Positions 32,115 through 41,891 of a stretch of 64,000 nucleotides of DNA are shown here, piece by piece. The notes below the pieces were generated by a model. The model ran no database searches, had not been told where the DNA came from, and saw nothing but the letters and a program-made list of their open reading frames with translations. Position numbers and translations under genes: made by a program. Origin of the DNA: Haemophilus sp. Lineage in GTDB: Bacteria; Pseudomonadota; Gammaproteobacteria; Enterobacterales; Pasteurellaceae. How positions within the stretch are numbered: the stretch's first letter is position 1; every line of letters begins with the position of its first letter. The DNA is taken from assembly GCA_019423025.1 (NCBI GenBank), contig JAHZCD010000004.1, forward strand, positions 99,686 to 163,685, in the 5' to 3' direction.

Positions 32115-34325
32115 TTACCATTGATAGCGATAAACCGCTTGAATTGCATAAGGTTTGTCGAAGTTTTTACCGTCAGCGCGACTTACTTCTAAACCAAAAC
32201 GATGATTTGCAAATCCCGCATTTAAACCGACCGCACTTTCAAAACGTCCACGGCTGCTTGCAACATCAAGCGCATCCTTGCCGTAATGAATTTTACTGCT
32301 ACGGTTTTTACTCGTAATCGCATTGACTTCAGCATAAGGTTGTAAATTCCAACCATTACTTAATGCAAAGCCTTTGGCTATACGTAAACCAATTCGAGAA
32401 TAAACAGAAGATAAGCTATCTTCATTCTCTTGTGATGAAATATGTGTCCATGCTAATTGTGCTTGCGGTGTGATTGTCCAATCGTTCGCAAGAGTAAAGC
32501 GTTTGCCTAATTCACTCGAAATCGTATAAGCGTTGTAATGGCGTTTTTCAGTGTGATTTGAGTTAGCGTGTAAACGGCTGTATTTCACGATGTTATCTAC
32601 ATAAATACCGTTATCTGCAAGATAGGCTGCATACAAGCCTAGGCTGTTACTTCTTACTTTGCCATCACCATAATGACCGTTGAAATCAACGTTAGCTTGG
32701 CTACGACCAACAAATCCACCAACACGGAGGTTATCTGTTACAGCTGCATCAGCGCCTACTTGTAAGCTATGTACGTTTTGTTTAAAGCCTAAAGTTTCAC
32801 TCTCACCAGTCGAAAGTGCGGCTAATTTTTGGCGAGAATTCACATTGCGAACCCACACATTGCCTTTTTCACCATTTTTCACTTCACCTAGACGTTGATG
32901 GATGCCACTTAAATCATCTTCCACTAAAAGCAACTGTGCTTGGCGAAGAGAAACTTGAGCATTTGCTTCAGGTTTAAGTAATGTTTTATCTGGTAATGAA
33001 GAAAGAGTTAGGTTACTTGGTACATCAGCAGGTTTATCTGAAGTAGGAGGTGCTACAGGAGAAGTTGGGGTAACTGCTTTTTTAGAGTTTGCTAATACCC
33101 AATTATTTCCTTCTTTAGTTAGGAAATATTGGTAAGCCCCTAAATCCACACGATTGTTTGGGTTAGTTAAGCTAAATGCCGCATTACCACCATTGGTTTC
33201 TACAAGTGTCACTTTGCCATCAGCAATATTTGCACCTTGGTTAGTTACACCAATTTTATGATTACCTTCAGCAGTGCCTTTAACAACGATTTTATCGCTT
33301 TTGTTTTCAGCGATATTGGTATTTAGATTGAATGTGCCTGAGCCAGTGAGGTTGCCACGAATAATGATACCTTGGTAGTTATCATTGGCTAAATTTACTA
33401 TGCCATTATTAAGATCTAAATTAGTTAAGCTTGTTGTTTGAACCACGCCATCTTCATCAGTGAAAGCTTTAGTTGTCCAATTGCTATTATTTAAGTTTAA
33501 ATTGAGCACGCTATTGCTGTCGGTAGTAGTAACTCCAGAAACAGTAGAATTATTAAAGGTTAGTTGGATATTTTCTGTAAGGCTTTTTGTGTCACTTAAC
33601 TTAATGCTTTCAGCGCCAGTGAGCGCAAAAGCACTTATTGTTGAGTTATTAAAGGTTGCAGAGAAGTGACTGTTGATAACTTCGCCAACCCCAGATCTTA
33701 AAGCAATGATTCCACCTTGAGGAATTGAAACATTGGAATTATTAACGATCAATTCTGGCCGAGCTTGATTCTCCGCCTCATATACAAAAATAGAACTATC
33801 ATTGTTTGATGTTACATTCACATTGTTTAATGTTAATTTACTCTTCTGATTCAGAGCAAATGCCTCTAATATGGAGTCTTGGTTGTTATCACCCATCAAG
33901 ACTTTTGAGTTATGCATGGTTACCGTTGAATTATTTAACTCAAATAAATAACCATTAGCATCTGCATTGTTAGGATTAGTAATACTATAGGTTCCACCAT
34001 TGATTTCAGTTGTGGAATTGGTGATATTCATTACCGCAAAAGAATCGTGTCTATTTGCTGGAATAGATAGTGAAGCATTAACATTATTTAATTGCCCGCT
34101 TGAGTTTGTCATTGTTACTGCGGATAGAGAACCCCATTCAGGATCATTTGTTGGACTGGTTGGATTAATCGAACATTGATTCAACACAACCCCACTTTGT
34201 CCAGTAATTGTCACGCCGCTACTATTACAAGCCACATCGGCTGCTAGCGCTGAATTTACCAATCCAAGAGCTGCAGCGACTAAACTCATTTTAAAAGTGC
34301 GGTTAAAAATTTTGTTGTTTTTCAT
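32115..34325 (-). CDS. Autotransporter with short beta-helix passenger
   Basis: A 736-aa type Va secreted/surface protein. Seen: signal peptide with an N-terminal extension (MSLVAAALGLVNSALA, cut near residue 29); a passenger of about 430 residues with repeated NNSTVS- and LNNVNVTSNN-type turns, as in pectin-lyase-like beta-helices; an Asn/Thr-rich start with two cysteines; and a C-terminal barrel domain (about 475-736) beginning GNVWVRNVNSRQKLAAL and ending in RYQW with the terminal aromatic residue needed for outer-membrane insertion. The passenger is short for the family and has no protease motif, so an adhesin-like role is likely. Only 71 bp separate it from ilvC. An uptake signal lies in its signal codons (34293-34301). 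Confidence 0.85.
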   Translation of the reverse strand: MKNNKIFNRTFKMSLVAAALGLVNSALAADVACNSSGVTITGQSGVVLNQCSINPTSPTNDPEWGSLSAVTMTNSSGQLNNVNASLSIPANRHDSFAVMNITNSTTEINGGTYSITNPNNADANGYLFELNNSTVTMHNSKVLMGDNNQDSILEAFALNQKSKLTLNNVNVTSNNDSSIFVYEAENQARPELIVNNSNVSIPQGGIIALRSGVGEVINSHFSATFNNSTISAFALTGAESIKLSDTKSLTENIQLTFNNSTVSGVTTTDSNSVLNLNLNNSNWTTKAFTDEDGVVQTTSLTNLDLNNGIVNLANDNYQGIIIRGNLTGSGTFNLNTNIAENKSDKIVVKGTAEGNHKIGVTNQGANIADGKVTLVETNGGNAAFSLTNPNNRVDLGAYQYFLTKEGNNWVLANSKKAVTPTSPVAPPTSDKPADVPSNLTLSSLPDKTLLKPEANAQVSLRQAQLLLVEDDLSGIHQRLGEVKNGEKGNVWVRNVNSRQKLAALSTGESETLGFKQNVHSLQVGADAAVTDNLRVGGFVGRSQANVDFNGHYGDGKVRSNSLGLYAAYLADNGIYVDNIVKYSRLHANSNHTEKRHYNAYTISSELGKRFTLANDWTITPQAQLAWTHISSQENEDSLSSVYSRIGLRIAKGFALSNGWNLQPYAEVNAITSKNRSSKIHYGKDALDVASSRGRFESAVGLNAGFANHRFGLEVSRADGKNFDKPYAIQAVYRYQW

Positions 34326-34349
34326 ATTAATTCCTTGGGATTATAAAAA

Positions 34350-34376
34350 AAGCCAACTTATTGAATAAGCTGGCTT
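34350..34376 (-). terminator. Terminator of ilvC
   Basis: AAGCCAACTTAT-TGA-ATAAGCTGGCTT forms a 12-bp stem with one G-U pair and an A-run on the left that becomes a U-tract. It separates ilvC from the autotransporter gene. Confidence 0.75.
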
Positions 34377-34396
34377 AAATTTTAACGATTTAATAA

Positions 34397-35878
34397 TTAA
34401 CCTGCAACTGCGATACGTTTCATATCTGTCATATAGCCACGTAACTCTTGACCGATTAATTCAACCGGGTGGTTACGGATTGCATCATTTACGTCGCGTA
34501 AAGTGATGTTGTCGATAGCGACTGCTGGTGTTGGTTCACCTAAATCACCTTTTTGTAAGGTTGGGATGATTTCTTTAGCAAGAATTGGCGTTGCTACGTT
34601 AGAGAACAAGTAGTTACCATATTCTGCCGTATCAGAAATAACCACGTTCATTTCGTATAAACGTTTACGCGCGATAGTGTTTGCGATTAACGGTAATTCG
34701 TGAAGTGATTCATAGTAAGCTGATTCTTCATAGATACCACTTGCTACCATTGCATCAAAGGCTAATTCAACACCTGCTTTCACCATCGCAACCATTAATA
34801 CACCATTATCAAAGTATTCTTGTTCAGAGATTTTGATACCGTCTGCTTTTGGTGCGTTTTCAAAGGCAGTTTTGCCGGTTGCTTCACGCCATGCTAATAA
34901 GTCTTTATCACCGTTTGCCCAGTCAGCCATCATGGTCGCAGAGAAGTGACCGCTGATGATGTCATCCATGTGTTTGTAATATAAGAAACCAAGGCTTTCT
35001 TTGATTTGCTCAGCAAGTTCAAATGCACGTAATTTTGCGCTGTTTGATAAGCGATCCATCATTAATGTGATACCGCCTTGTTTTAAGGCTTCGGTAATGG
35101 TTTCCCAACCGTATTGGATCAATTTGCCTGCGTATGCTGGATCTTTACCATCAGCAACAAGTTTGTCGTAACATACGATTGAACCTGCTTGTAACATACC
35201 GCAAAGAATGGTTTGTTCACCCATTAAGTCAGATTTCACCTCTGCAACGAATGAAGATTCTAATACGCCTGCACGGTCACCACCAGTTGCTGCAGCCCAT
35301 GCTTTCGCAATTGCCATACCTTCACCGCGAGGGTCATTTGCTGGGTGAACTGCGATTAATGTTGGCACACCGAAACCACGTTTGTATTCTTCACGTACTT
35401 CAGTACCTGGACATTTTGGTGCACTCATCACCACAGTGATGTCTTCACGGATTTGCTCACCTACTTCAACAATGTTGAAACCGTGTGAGTAACCGAATGC
35501 TGAATCTTTTTTCATTAATGGCATTACATCAGCCACAACTTTAGAGTGTTGTTTATCTGGTGTTAAGTTGATCACTAAGTCTGCTGTTGGAATTAATTCT
35601 TGATAAGTACCCACTTTAAAGCCGTTTTCAGTTGCACGTTGGAATGAAGCACGTTTTTCCGCAATCGCTTCAGGACGTAATGCATAAGAAATATCTAAGC
35701 CAGAGTCACGCATATTTAAACCTTGGTTTAAACCTTGTGCACCACAACCTACGATAACGATTTTTTTGCCTTTTAAGTAGTTGCAACCGTCAGCAAATTC
35801 GCTGCGATCCATAAAACGACAACGACCTAATTGATCTAATTTTTCGCGTAAATTTAATGTGTTGAAATAGTTAGCCAT
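34397..35878 (-). CDS. ilvC: Ketol-acid reductoisomerase, class II
   Basis: A 493-aa enzyme of branched-chain amino acid synthesis that isomerises and reduces acetolactate and acetohydroxybutyrate with NADPH and Mg2+. Seen: the Rossmann motif VIVGCGAQGLNQGLN, SYALRPEAI (NADPH specificity loop), SAPKCPGTEVREEY, SDLMGEQTILCG with the Mg-binding acidic residues, and a duplicated C-terminal knot typical of the long class II form (E. coli 491 aa). It faces ilvY, whose product activates it. Confidence 0.95.
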   Translation of the reverse strand: MANYFNTLNLREKLDQLGRCRFMDRSEFADGCNYLKGKKIVIVGCGAQGLNQGLNMRDSGLDISYALRPEAIAEKRASFQRATENGFKVGTYQELIPTADLVINLTPDKQHSKVVADVMPLMKKDSAFGYSHGFNIVEVGEQIREDITVVMSAPKCPGTEVREEYKRGFGVPTLIAVHPANDPRGEGMAIAKAWAAATGGDRAGVLESSFVAEVKSDLMGEQTILCGMLQAGSIVCYDKLVADGKDPAYAGKLIQYGWETITEALKQGGITLMMDRLSNSAKLRAFELAEQIKESLGFLYYKHMDDIISGHFSATMMADWANGDKDLLAWREATGKTAFENAPKADGIKISEQEYFDNGVLMVAMVKAGVELAFDAMVASGIYEESAYYESLHELPLIANTIARKRLYEMNVVISDTAEYGNYLFSNVATPILAKEIIPTLQKGDLGEPTPAVAIDNITLRDVNDAIRNHPVELIGQELRGYMTDMKRIAVAG

Positions 35879-35989
35879 TTTTCATCCTTTCTATGATGTT
35901 GATTAATGTGTATGAGGTTGTGTTTGAATATAGTTTTTTGTTGTGAAGTGGATTATAAGGTTTTTAGTTGTTGCGTAAAGTGATATTAT

Positions 35990-36016
35990 TTGCACTTAGT
36001 GTTGCAATTTTTGCAA
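35990..36016. promoter_or_regulatory. Candidate IlvY operator repeats (TTGCA)
   Basis: Three related hexamers TTGCAC, TTGCAA and TTGCAA, at 35990, 36002 and 36011, lie in the ilvC-ilvY intergenic region. TTGCAA is itself a dyad. Repeated dyads here fit the tandem operators expected for a LysR regulator such as IlvY. Binding is inferred. Confidence 0.4.
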
Positions 36017-36040
36017 TGTCATTTACTTTTAACGATACAT

Positions 36041-36919
36041 ATGAACTTTCAAGACCTCCAAATATTTCTTCATCTTGCTGATACACAAAATTTTGCTAAA
36101 ACCGCTACGCAAAATCATATGTCACCGTCTACGCTTTCACGCCAAATTCAACGCATGGAAGAAGAATTAGAACAACCTTTATTTATTCGTGATAATCGAC
36201 AAGTGCGCTTAACCGAACAAGGCGAGAAATTTCTACAATTTGCGAAAACAGAATGGCAAAACTGGCAGCAGTTTAAGCGACAACTACGAGATAATTCAGC
36301 GGAATTAAGCGGAGAGTTGCGCTTATTTTGTTCAGTTACCGCTTCATATAGTCATTTGCCACAGGTGTTAGCCAAATTTCGTTCTCGTTATCCGAAAGTT
36401 GAAATCCAACTGACGACTGGTGACCCAGCTTCTGCAGTACAATTTATTCAATCGGAGCAAGTGGATCTCGCTTTGGCGGGGAAACCGAATAATCTGCCGA
36501 CAGGATTGGAGTTTTATAAGATTGATGACATTTCCCTTTCATTAATTGCCCCACGAGTGGCTTGTTTAGCCACACAATTATTACAGGAAGAACCCATCAA
36601 CTGGCAACAAATGCCTTTCATTTTGCCATTAGATGGAATGGCACGTCAGCGTATTGAACAATGGCTACGTAGCAAACATATTAAACATCCAAAAATTTAT
36701 GCCACCGTGGCGGGGCATGAGGGTATCGTGCCAATGGTGGCACTTGGTTTCGGATTAGCGATGTTGCCGGATGTGGTGATTGATAATAACCCTATGTCAA
36801 AAGACGTGTCTCGGTTAAATTTAGACAATCCCGTTGAGGCGTTTGATTTAGGGGTTTGTGTGCAAAAAAGAAATTTAGCGAACCCCCTAATTCGTGCATT
36901 TTGGGAGATGTTAGACTAA
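36041..36919 (+). CDS. ilvY: LysR-type activator IlvY
   Basis: A 292-aa LysR regulator that, in E. coli, activates ilvC when acetolactate or acetohydroxybutyrate binds. Seen: N-terminal winged HTH (FLHLADTQNFAKTATQNHMS, then STLSRQIQRMEEEL) and a substrate-binding domain from about residue 90. ATG 36041 begins the canonical N-terminus MNFQDLQIF; an in-frame ATG at 35990 would add 17 residues that overlap the operator region. The divergent arrangement with ilvC is the classic one. Confidence 0.9.
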   Translation: MNFQDLQIFLHLADTQNFAKTATQNHMSPSTLSRQIQRMEEELEQPLFIRDNRQVRLTEQGEKFLQFAKTEWQNWQQFKRQLRDNSAELSGELRLFCSVTASYSHLPQVLAKFRSRYPKVEIQLTTGDPASAVQFIQSEQVDLALAGKPNNLPTGLEFYKIDDISLSLIAPRVACLATQLLQEEPINWQQMPFILPLDGMARQRIEQWLRSKHIKHPKIYATVAGHEGIVPMVALGFGLAMLPDVVIDNNPMSKDVSRLNLDNPVEAFDLGVCVQKRNLANPLIRAFWEMLD

Positions 36920-36951
36920 AATAATAAGCAGAATTAACCTAAGGATTTGTT

Positions 36952-37839
36952 ATGTTAAGAGGCATACTTATTTCACTTTTAGCCTCGCTTTTATTTGGCT
37001 ATATGTATTATTTTTCCACTCTACTGAAACCGCTCAGTGGCACGGATATTTTCGGCTATCGAATGCTGTTTACATTCCCTTTCGTTGCCCTTTCCGTCAT
37101 CATGTTTAAACAAAAACAGGCTTTGGTTGAGCATTTAAAACGCATTAAAAATCGACCGCTCTTTGCCCTTTCCTATATCACTTGTGGCGCATTAATGGGT
37201 TATCAAATGTGGCTCTTTTTGTGGGCACCCAATAATGGCAGCTCCTTAAGTGTTTCTTTTGGTTATTTATTGTTGCCAATTGTGATGGTGGCTGCGGGGC
37301 GGATCATTTTTAAAGAGCGAATTTCAACATTGAAATTTATAGCTGTGGTAATTGCGGCGGTCGGAGTGATTTCTAACATCGTTTTAAAAGGCGGATTATC
37401 TTGGGAGGCCATTGTTATCTGTGTGGGGTACACCACCTACTTCTCGATACGAAAAGCCTTAAAAAATACCGATCTTGGTGCCTTTTGCTTAGAAATGATC
37501 GCATTATTGCCAGTTAGCGTTTACTTTGCCCTTCAAACCGATTTTGCCACCGTGCAAGAATCGAATCCTAATATTTGGGGATTATTGGTATTGCTCGGGC
37601 TCATTAGTGGTTCAGCATTGATTGCTTACGTGATCGCCAGCAATATGCTGCCGATGAATTTGCTCGGCCTTCTAGGCTATGTTGAAACCATTTTGATGGT
37701 GATTATTTCATTTTTAATTGGAGAGAAAATGGATGCGGACAGCTATCCGTTATTCATTTGTTTAGTATTGGCGATGAGCCTGATTATTTTTGATGGCGTG
37801 TATAAACAGCGCGTAAAAGGAACAAACCATGTCGTTTAA
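36952..37839 (+). CDS. rarD: RarD-like EamA-family transporter
   Basis: A 295-aa inner-membrane protein with ten helices in two EamA repeats. Seen: ILISLLASLLFGYMYYFSTL, GYRMLFTFPFVALS, SVSFGYLLLPI and, in repeat two, a matching pattern. It belongs to the drug/metabolite transporter superfamily and resembles RarD-type permeases; substrate unknown. It follows ilvY by 32 bases and overlaps the next gene by 11, so it may be co-transcribed with the rhodanese. Confidence 0.75.
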   Translation: MLRGILISLLASLLFGYMYYFSTLLKPLSGTDIFGYRMLFTFPFVALSVIMFKQKQALVEHLKRIKNRPLFALSYITCGALMGYQMWLFLWAPNNGSSLSVSFGYLLLPIVMVAAGRIIFKERISTLKFIAVVIAAVGVISNIVLKGGLSWEAIVICVGYTTYFSIRKALKNTDLGAFCLEMIALLPVSVYFALQTDFATVQESNPNIWGLLVLLGLISGSALIAYVIASNMLPMNLLGLLGYVETILMVIISFLIGEKMDADSYPLFICLVLAMSLIIFDGVYKQRVKGTNHVV

Positions 37840-38146
37840 AGAAATTAGCCCGGAACAAGCTTGGGAGATGATGCAAAAAGGCGCCATTCTTGCTGATGTT
37901 CGGGACCCTCAACGTTTTACCTATTCCCATGCGAAAGGGGCGTTTCATTTAACTAACCAAAGCTTTTTACAATTTGAAGAACTGGTGGATTTTGACTCCC
38001 CGATTATTGTGAGTTGTTATCATGGCATAAGCAGTAGAAATGTAGCGACTTTCCTCGTTGAACAAGGCTATGAAAATGTGTTTAGCGTCATTGGTGGATT
38101 TGATGGTTGGGTAAAAGCTGGTTTACCGATAGAAACGGCTTATTAA
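37829..38146 (+). CDS. glpE: GlpE-like rhodanese
   Basis: A 105-aa single-domain thiosulfate:cyanide sulfurtransferase. Seen: LADVRDPQRFTYSHAKGAFHL and the active-site loop CYHGISS with the catalytic cysteine, then GGFDGWVKAGLP. Length and loop match E. coli GlpE. Unlike E. coli, it is not beside glp genes here but overlaps the rarD-like gene. A strict physiological substrate is unknown. Confidence 0.88.
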   Translation: MSFKEISPEQAWEMMQKGAILADVRDPQRFTYSHAKGAFHLTNQSFLQFEELVDFDSPIIVSCYHGISSRNVATFLVEQGYENVFSVIGGFDGWVKAGLPIETAY

Positions 38147-38204
38147 TATTTTTTCCTCTTAAGTAAAGAGAGCGTTGGCAGAAATAAAATCAACCTTATA
38201 AACA

Positions 38205-38233
38205 AAAAGTGCGGTGAAATTCACCGCACTTTT
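38205..38233. terminator. Uptake-sequence pair, bidirectional terminator
   Basis: AAAAGTGCGGTGAA and TTCACCGCACTTTT form a near-perfect palindrome between converging genes, with flanking A- and T-rich sequence. Confidence 0.8.
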
Positions 38234-38245
38234 CTTTTGGTCTCA

Positions 38246-39283
38246 CTATTGCTTATCCACAATCGCTTTCAACATGGTGTAAGATTGAGCTTGTTTTTGC
38301 TCATCAAAAATATAGCTTACAGCCATAATTTCATCAAAATGCACTCGTTCACAGAGTTGTTTAAGTTGAAATTCCACACTTTCAGGACTACCAATAAGCG
38401 AACAAGCGGTCATTTGTTCCACTACAGCACGCTCTTGGTTGTAAATCGGGATCTCCTCGAAATCGACTGGACCAAAGTGCGGTTTCTTTTGGGCATGCAT
38501 TTGGGCTTTCCAAACATCTTCCTCTGATGCCAAAGGCGGTTGTAAATTTTGTTGTGCGTTAGTGACCACATTTAAGAAAAATAGTGTTTGTGTTGTCACC
38601 AGTTGTTTTGCTTCTTTATCGGTTTCAGCAACAATCGCGTTCACACCTAAGATGACATAAGGCTCAGCAAGATAGGTAGAGGGTTTGAAGTTTTTGCGAT
38701 AAATCTCCACTGCCATTTCCATCATGCGTGGCGCAAAGTGTGAAGCAAATGCATAAGGCAAGCCAAGTTCTGCCGCAAGATAGGCACTTTCGGTGCTGGA
38801 ACCCAAAATATAAAATGGTATATTCAAGCCTGCGGAAGGGTAAGCTGAAACTGGGTTGCTATCTTTAAAGTAACCACGAAGTTCCGCAATTTCCGCAGGA
38901 AAATCTAGACTATTTCGCCCACGACGAAGTGCCGCAGCCGTTTGCATATCAGTTCCTGGCGCACGCCCTAAACCGAGTTCAACACGGTTTGGATAAAGCG
39001 TCTCCAGTGTGCCATATTGCTCGGCTACCACATAAGGCGAATGATTCGGTAACATCACGCCACCTGAGCCAACGCGCAAGGTCTTCGTATTGGCTAGCGT
39101 ATGTTGAATTAAAAGTGCGGTCGCAGAACTCACTAAATTTTTCATATTATGATGCTCAGCAATCCAATATCGTTCAATGCCGATATTTTCAGCATGTTTT
39201 GCAAGATTTACCATAGACTCAACCGCTTGCAAATAAGTTTGTCCTTCTCGGACAGGGGCGAGATTAAGAATAGAGAGATTCAT
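38246..39283 (-). CDS. Luciferase-like flavin-dependent oxidoreductase
   Basis: A 345-aa member of the LLM class, related to E. coli YhbW. Seen: SILNLAPVREGQTYLQAVES, the motif RYWIAEHHNMKNLVSSA, VGSGGVMLPNHSPYVVAEQ and a VELGLGRAPGTD segment that bind reduced flavin. It likely uses FMN with a separate reductase; substrate unknown. It stands alone; two uptake signals lie within it (about 38476 and 39113). Confidence 0.88.
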   Translation of the reverse strand: MNLSILNLAPVREGQTYLQAVESMVNLAKHAENIGIERYWIAEHHNMKNLVSSATALLIQHTLANTKTLRVGSGGVMLPNHSPYVVAEQYGTLETLYPNRVELGLGRAPGTDMQTAAALRRGRNSLDFPAEIAELRGYFKDSNPVSAYPSAGLNIPFYILGSSTESAYLAAELGLPYAFASHFAPRMMEMAVEIYRKNFKPSTYLAEPYVILGVNAIVAETDKEAKQLVTTQTLFFLNVVTNAQQNLQPPLASEEDVWKAQMHAQKKPHFGPVDFEEIPIYNQERAVVEQMTACSLIGSPESVEFQLKQLCERVHFDEIMAVSYIFDEQKQAQSYTMLKAIVDKQ

Positions 39284-39422
39284 TTTATTTCCTCATGATT
39301 GATTTGTTGAGTGTCATTATACGTGTTTTTTCTGGCAGAAATATCGATAAAATTGGAATAGGCTGTTTCGAGAAAAGGAAAAATATTGCAAAATAGGCAC
39401 AAATTCAGATGTATTCGAAAAA

Positions 39423-41339
39423 ATGATTGTATTTAATAATATTTCCCTAAAGCGCGGGCAAACCGAATTGCTCGAAAATGCCACGGCAACCATTAATCCG
39501 AAACAAAAAGTCGGTTTGGTAGGTAAGAATGGTTGCGGTAAGTCTTCTCTTTTTGCCCTATTAAAAAAAGAATTAACGCCAGAGGGCGGCGAGGTCACTT
39601 ATCCATCCAACTGGCGGGTATCTTGGGTGAATCAAGAAACGCCGGCATTGGATATTCCCGCCATTGATTATGTGATTCAAGGGGATCGCGAATATTGCCG
39701 TTTGCAGCAGGAACTTAACGAAGCGAATGAGCGTAATGATGGTCATGCAATTGCGCGCATTCACGGGCAATTAGAAACCTTGGATGCTTGGACGATCCAA
39801 TCTCGCGCAGCTTCCTTATTGCATGGTTTAGGTTTTAACCAAGAAGAAATCGCTCAACCGGTGAAATCCTTCTCTGGTGGTTGGCGGATGCGTTTAAATT
39901 TGGCGCAGGCGTTACTTTGTCCATCGGATTTATTATTACTGGATGAACCAACCAACCATTTGGATTTGGATGCGGTTATTTGGTTAGAACGATGGTTAGT
40001 ACAATATCAAGGCACCTTAGTATTAATTTCCCACGACCGTGATTTTCTCGATCCGATTGTGACGAAAATCCTTCATATCGAAAATCAGAAGCTCAACGAA
40101 TACACGGGCGATTATTCTTCCTTTGAAGTGCAACGAGCAACCAAACTGGCACAACAAACTGCCATGTATCGTCAGCAACAACAAAAGATCTCTCATTTAC
40201 AAAAATATATCGACCGCTTTAAAGCCAAAGCAACCAAAGCCAAACAAGCACAAAGCCGCATGAAAGCCTTAGAGCGTATGGAACTGATTGCACCGGCTTA
40301 TGTGGATAATCCTTTTACTTTTGAATTCCGTCCACCACTATCCTTACCGAATCCTTTAGTAATGATTGAGCAGGCGAGCGCAGGTTATGGCAGCGGTGAA
40401 AGTGCGGTAGAAATTTTAAGTAAAATTAAACTGAATTTAGTACCGGGTTCGCGCATCGGTTTGCTCGGGAAAAATGGTGCAGGTAAATCAACTTTAATTA
40501 AATTGTTAGCCGGCGAGCTCACAGCCCTTTCTGGTACAGTGCAATTAGCTAAAGGCGTGCAACTCGGTTATTTTGCTCAACATCAGCTTGATACGCTACG
40601 TGCAGATGAATCCGCTCTCTGGCATATGCAGAAACTCGCACCGGAGCAAACGGAGCAACAGGTACGGGATTATCTTGGGAGTTTTGCGTTCCATGGTGAT
40701 AAAGTTAATCAAGCAGTGAAAGCCTTTTCCGGTGGAGAAAAAGCCCGTTTAGTGCTTGCGCTGATTGTTTGGCAACGTCCAAACTTATTACTACTCGATG
40801 AACCAACAAACCACTTGGATTTGGATATGCGTCAGGCATTAACTGAAGCGCTGGTAGATTACGAGGGCTCTTTGGTGGTGGTTTCTCACGATCGCCACTT
40901 ACTACGCAATACCGTGGAAGAATTCTATTTGGTACACGATAAAAAAGTAGAAGAATTCAAAGGCGATTTAGAGGATTATCAAAAGTGGCTGAATGAACAA
41001 AACAGTGCATCAGAAAATAAATCCTCGGAGAAAAATGACGACAATGAAAATTCTATGCAAAACCGCAAGGAACAAAAACGTCGCGAGGCTGAATTGCGCC
41101 AACAAACTGCGCCTCTTCGTAAACAAATCTCTCAATTGGAGGAAAAAATGAATAAACATTCCTCCAAACTTACGGATATTGAAAACCAATTGGCTGATTC
41201 CGAGCTATACAGTGCAGAAAATAAAGAAAAATTGACCGCACTTTTGGCACAGCAAGTAGAGGTGAAGAAAGCGTTGGAAGAAGTCGAAATGGATTGGTTA
41301 GCGGCCCAGGAAGAATTGGAAGCAATGCTACAAGCATAG
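39423..41339 (+). CDS. yheS: ABC-F family ATPase YheS
   Basis: A 638-aa soluble protein with two ABC ATPase domains and no membrane segment, as in ribosome-binding ABC-F proteins. Seen: Walker A GKNGCGKSS (about 34-42) and GKNGAGKST (about 348-356); signatures FSGGWRMR and FSGGEKAR; DEPTNHLDLD in both halves; a linker with RFKAKATKAKQAQSR; and a C-terminal coiled coil (about 545-635). Length matches E. coli YheS (637 aa) rather than EttA or Uup. It probably acts at the ribosomal E site. Confidence 0.92.
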   Translation: MIVFNNISLKRGQTELLENATATINPKQKVGLVGKNGCGKSSLFALLKKELTPEGGEVTYPSNWRVSWVNQETPALDIPAIDYVIQGDREYCRLQQELNEANERNDGHAIARIHGQLETLDAWTIQSRAASLLHGLGFNQEEIAQPVKSFSGGWRMRLNLAQALLCPSDLLLLDEPTNHLDLDAVIWLERWLVQYQGTLVLISHDRDFLDPIVTKILHIENQKLNEYTGDYSSFEVQRATKLAQQTAMYRQQQQKISHLQKYIDRFKAKATKAKQAQSRMKALERMELIAPAYVDNPFTFEFRPPLSLPNPLVMIEQASAGYGSGESAVEILSKIKLNLVPGSRIGLLGKNGAGKSTLIKLLAGELTALSGTVQLAKGVQLGYFAQHQLDTLRADESALWHMQKLAPEQTEQQVRDYLGSFAFHGDKVNQAVKAFSGGEKARLVLALIVWQRPNLLLLDEPTNHLDLDMRQALTEALVDYEGSLVVVSHDRHLLRNTVEEFYLVHDKKVEEFKGDLEDYQKWLNEQNSASENKSSEKNDDNENSMQNRKEQKRREAELRQQTAPLRKQISQLEEKMNKHSSKLTDIENQLADSELYSAENKEKLTALLAQQVEVKKALEEVEMDWLAAQEELEAMLQA

Positions 41340-41348
41340 GGAGAGCGT

Positions 41349-41891
41349 ATGAGTCAAAGTCTTTTCCAACACACAAAACACGAAGAATATTGCCCACAAT
41401 GCGGCGCGCCTTTACAAATGAAACAGGGTAAAAAAGGACTGTTTTTAGGTTGTTCAGCCTATCCTGCCTGTGATTATTTGCGCCCCTTGCATAAGGTAGA
41501 ACATAAGGTGTTGAAAGAGCTTGATGAAACCTGTCCGCAATGTGGCAATCCACTCCAACTCAAGCAAGGTGCTTTTGGGATGTTTATTGGTTGCAGTCAT
41601 TATCCCGATTGTGATTTTGTGGTACATGAGCAACAGGATGAAGAACAATCCATTGACTGTCCGGAATGCCATAAAGGACATTTGGTTGCCCGCCGTGGAA
41701 GACAAGGGAAAATCTTTTATGGCTGCGATAACTTTCCCCATTGTAAATTTTCCTTGCCGGCAAAACCCTATGCCATGCCTTGTCCACAATGTCATTTTCC
41801 ACTAGCACTATTAAAAAGTGAAAATGCCGAACAGCAAGTGTGGCAATGTGCGAATAAAGGCTGTCGACATATTTTTGAGAACGAAAAATGA
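41349..41891 (+). CDS. yrdD: Topoisomerase-type zinc-ribbon protein YrdD
   Basis: A 180-aa protein made of four C4 zinc ribbons like those at the C-terminus of topoisomerase I. Seen: CPQCGAPLQMKQGKKGLFLG with a second cysteine pair, repeated near residues 59 and 100 and, in a shorter form, near 145. It probably binds single-stranded nucleic acid; its role is unknown. It is ten bases after yheS and overlaps tsaC by four, at the head of the yrdD-tsaC-aroE-tag cluster. Confidence 0.9.
   Translation: MSQSLFQHTKHEEYCPQCGAPLQMKQGKKGLFLGCSAYPACDYLRPLHKVEHKVLKELDETCPQCGNPLQLKQGAFGMFIGCSHYPDCDFVVHEQQDEEQSIDCPECHKGHLVARRGRQGKIFYGCDNFPHCKFSLPAKPYAMPCPQCHFPLALLKSENAEQQVWQCANKGCRHIFENEK

Noticed and set aside
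35134..35439. Antisense frame inside ilvC
   Set aside because: It is a shadow of strongly biased ilvC codons with no homology or start signal.
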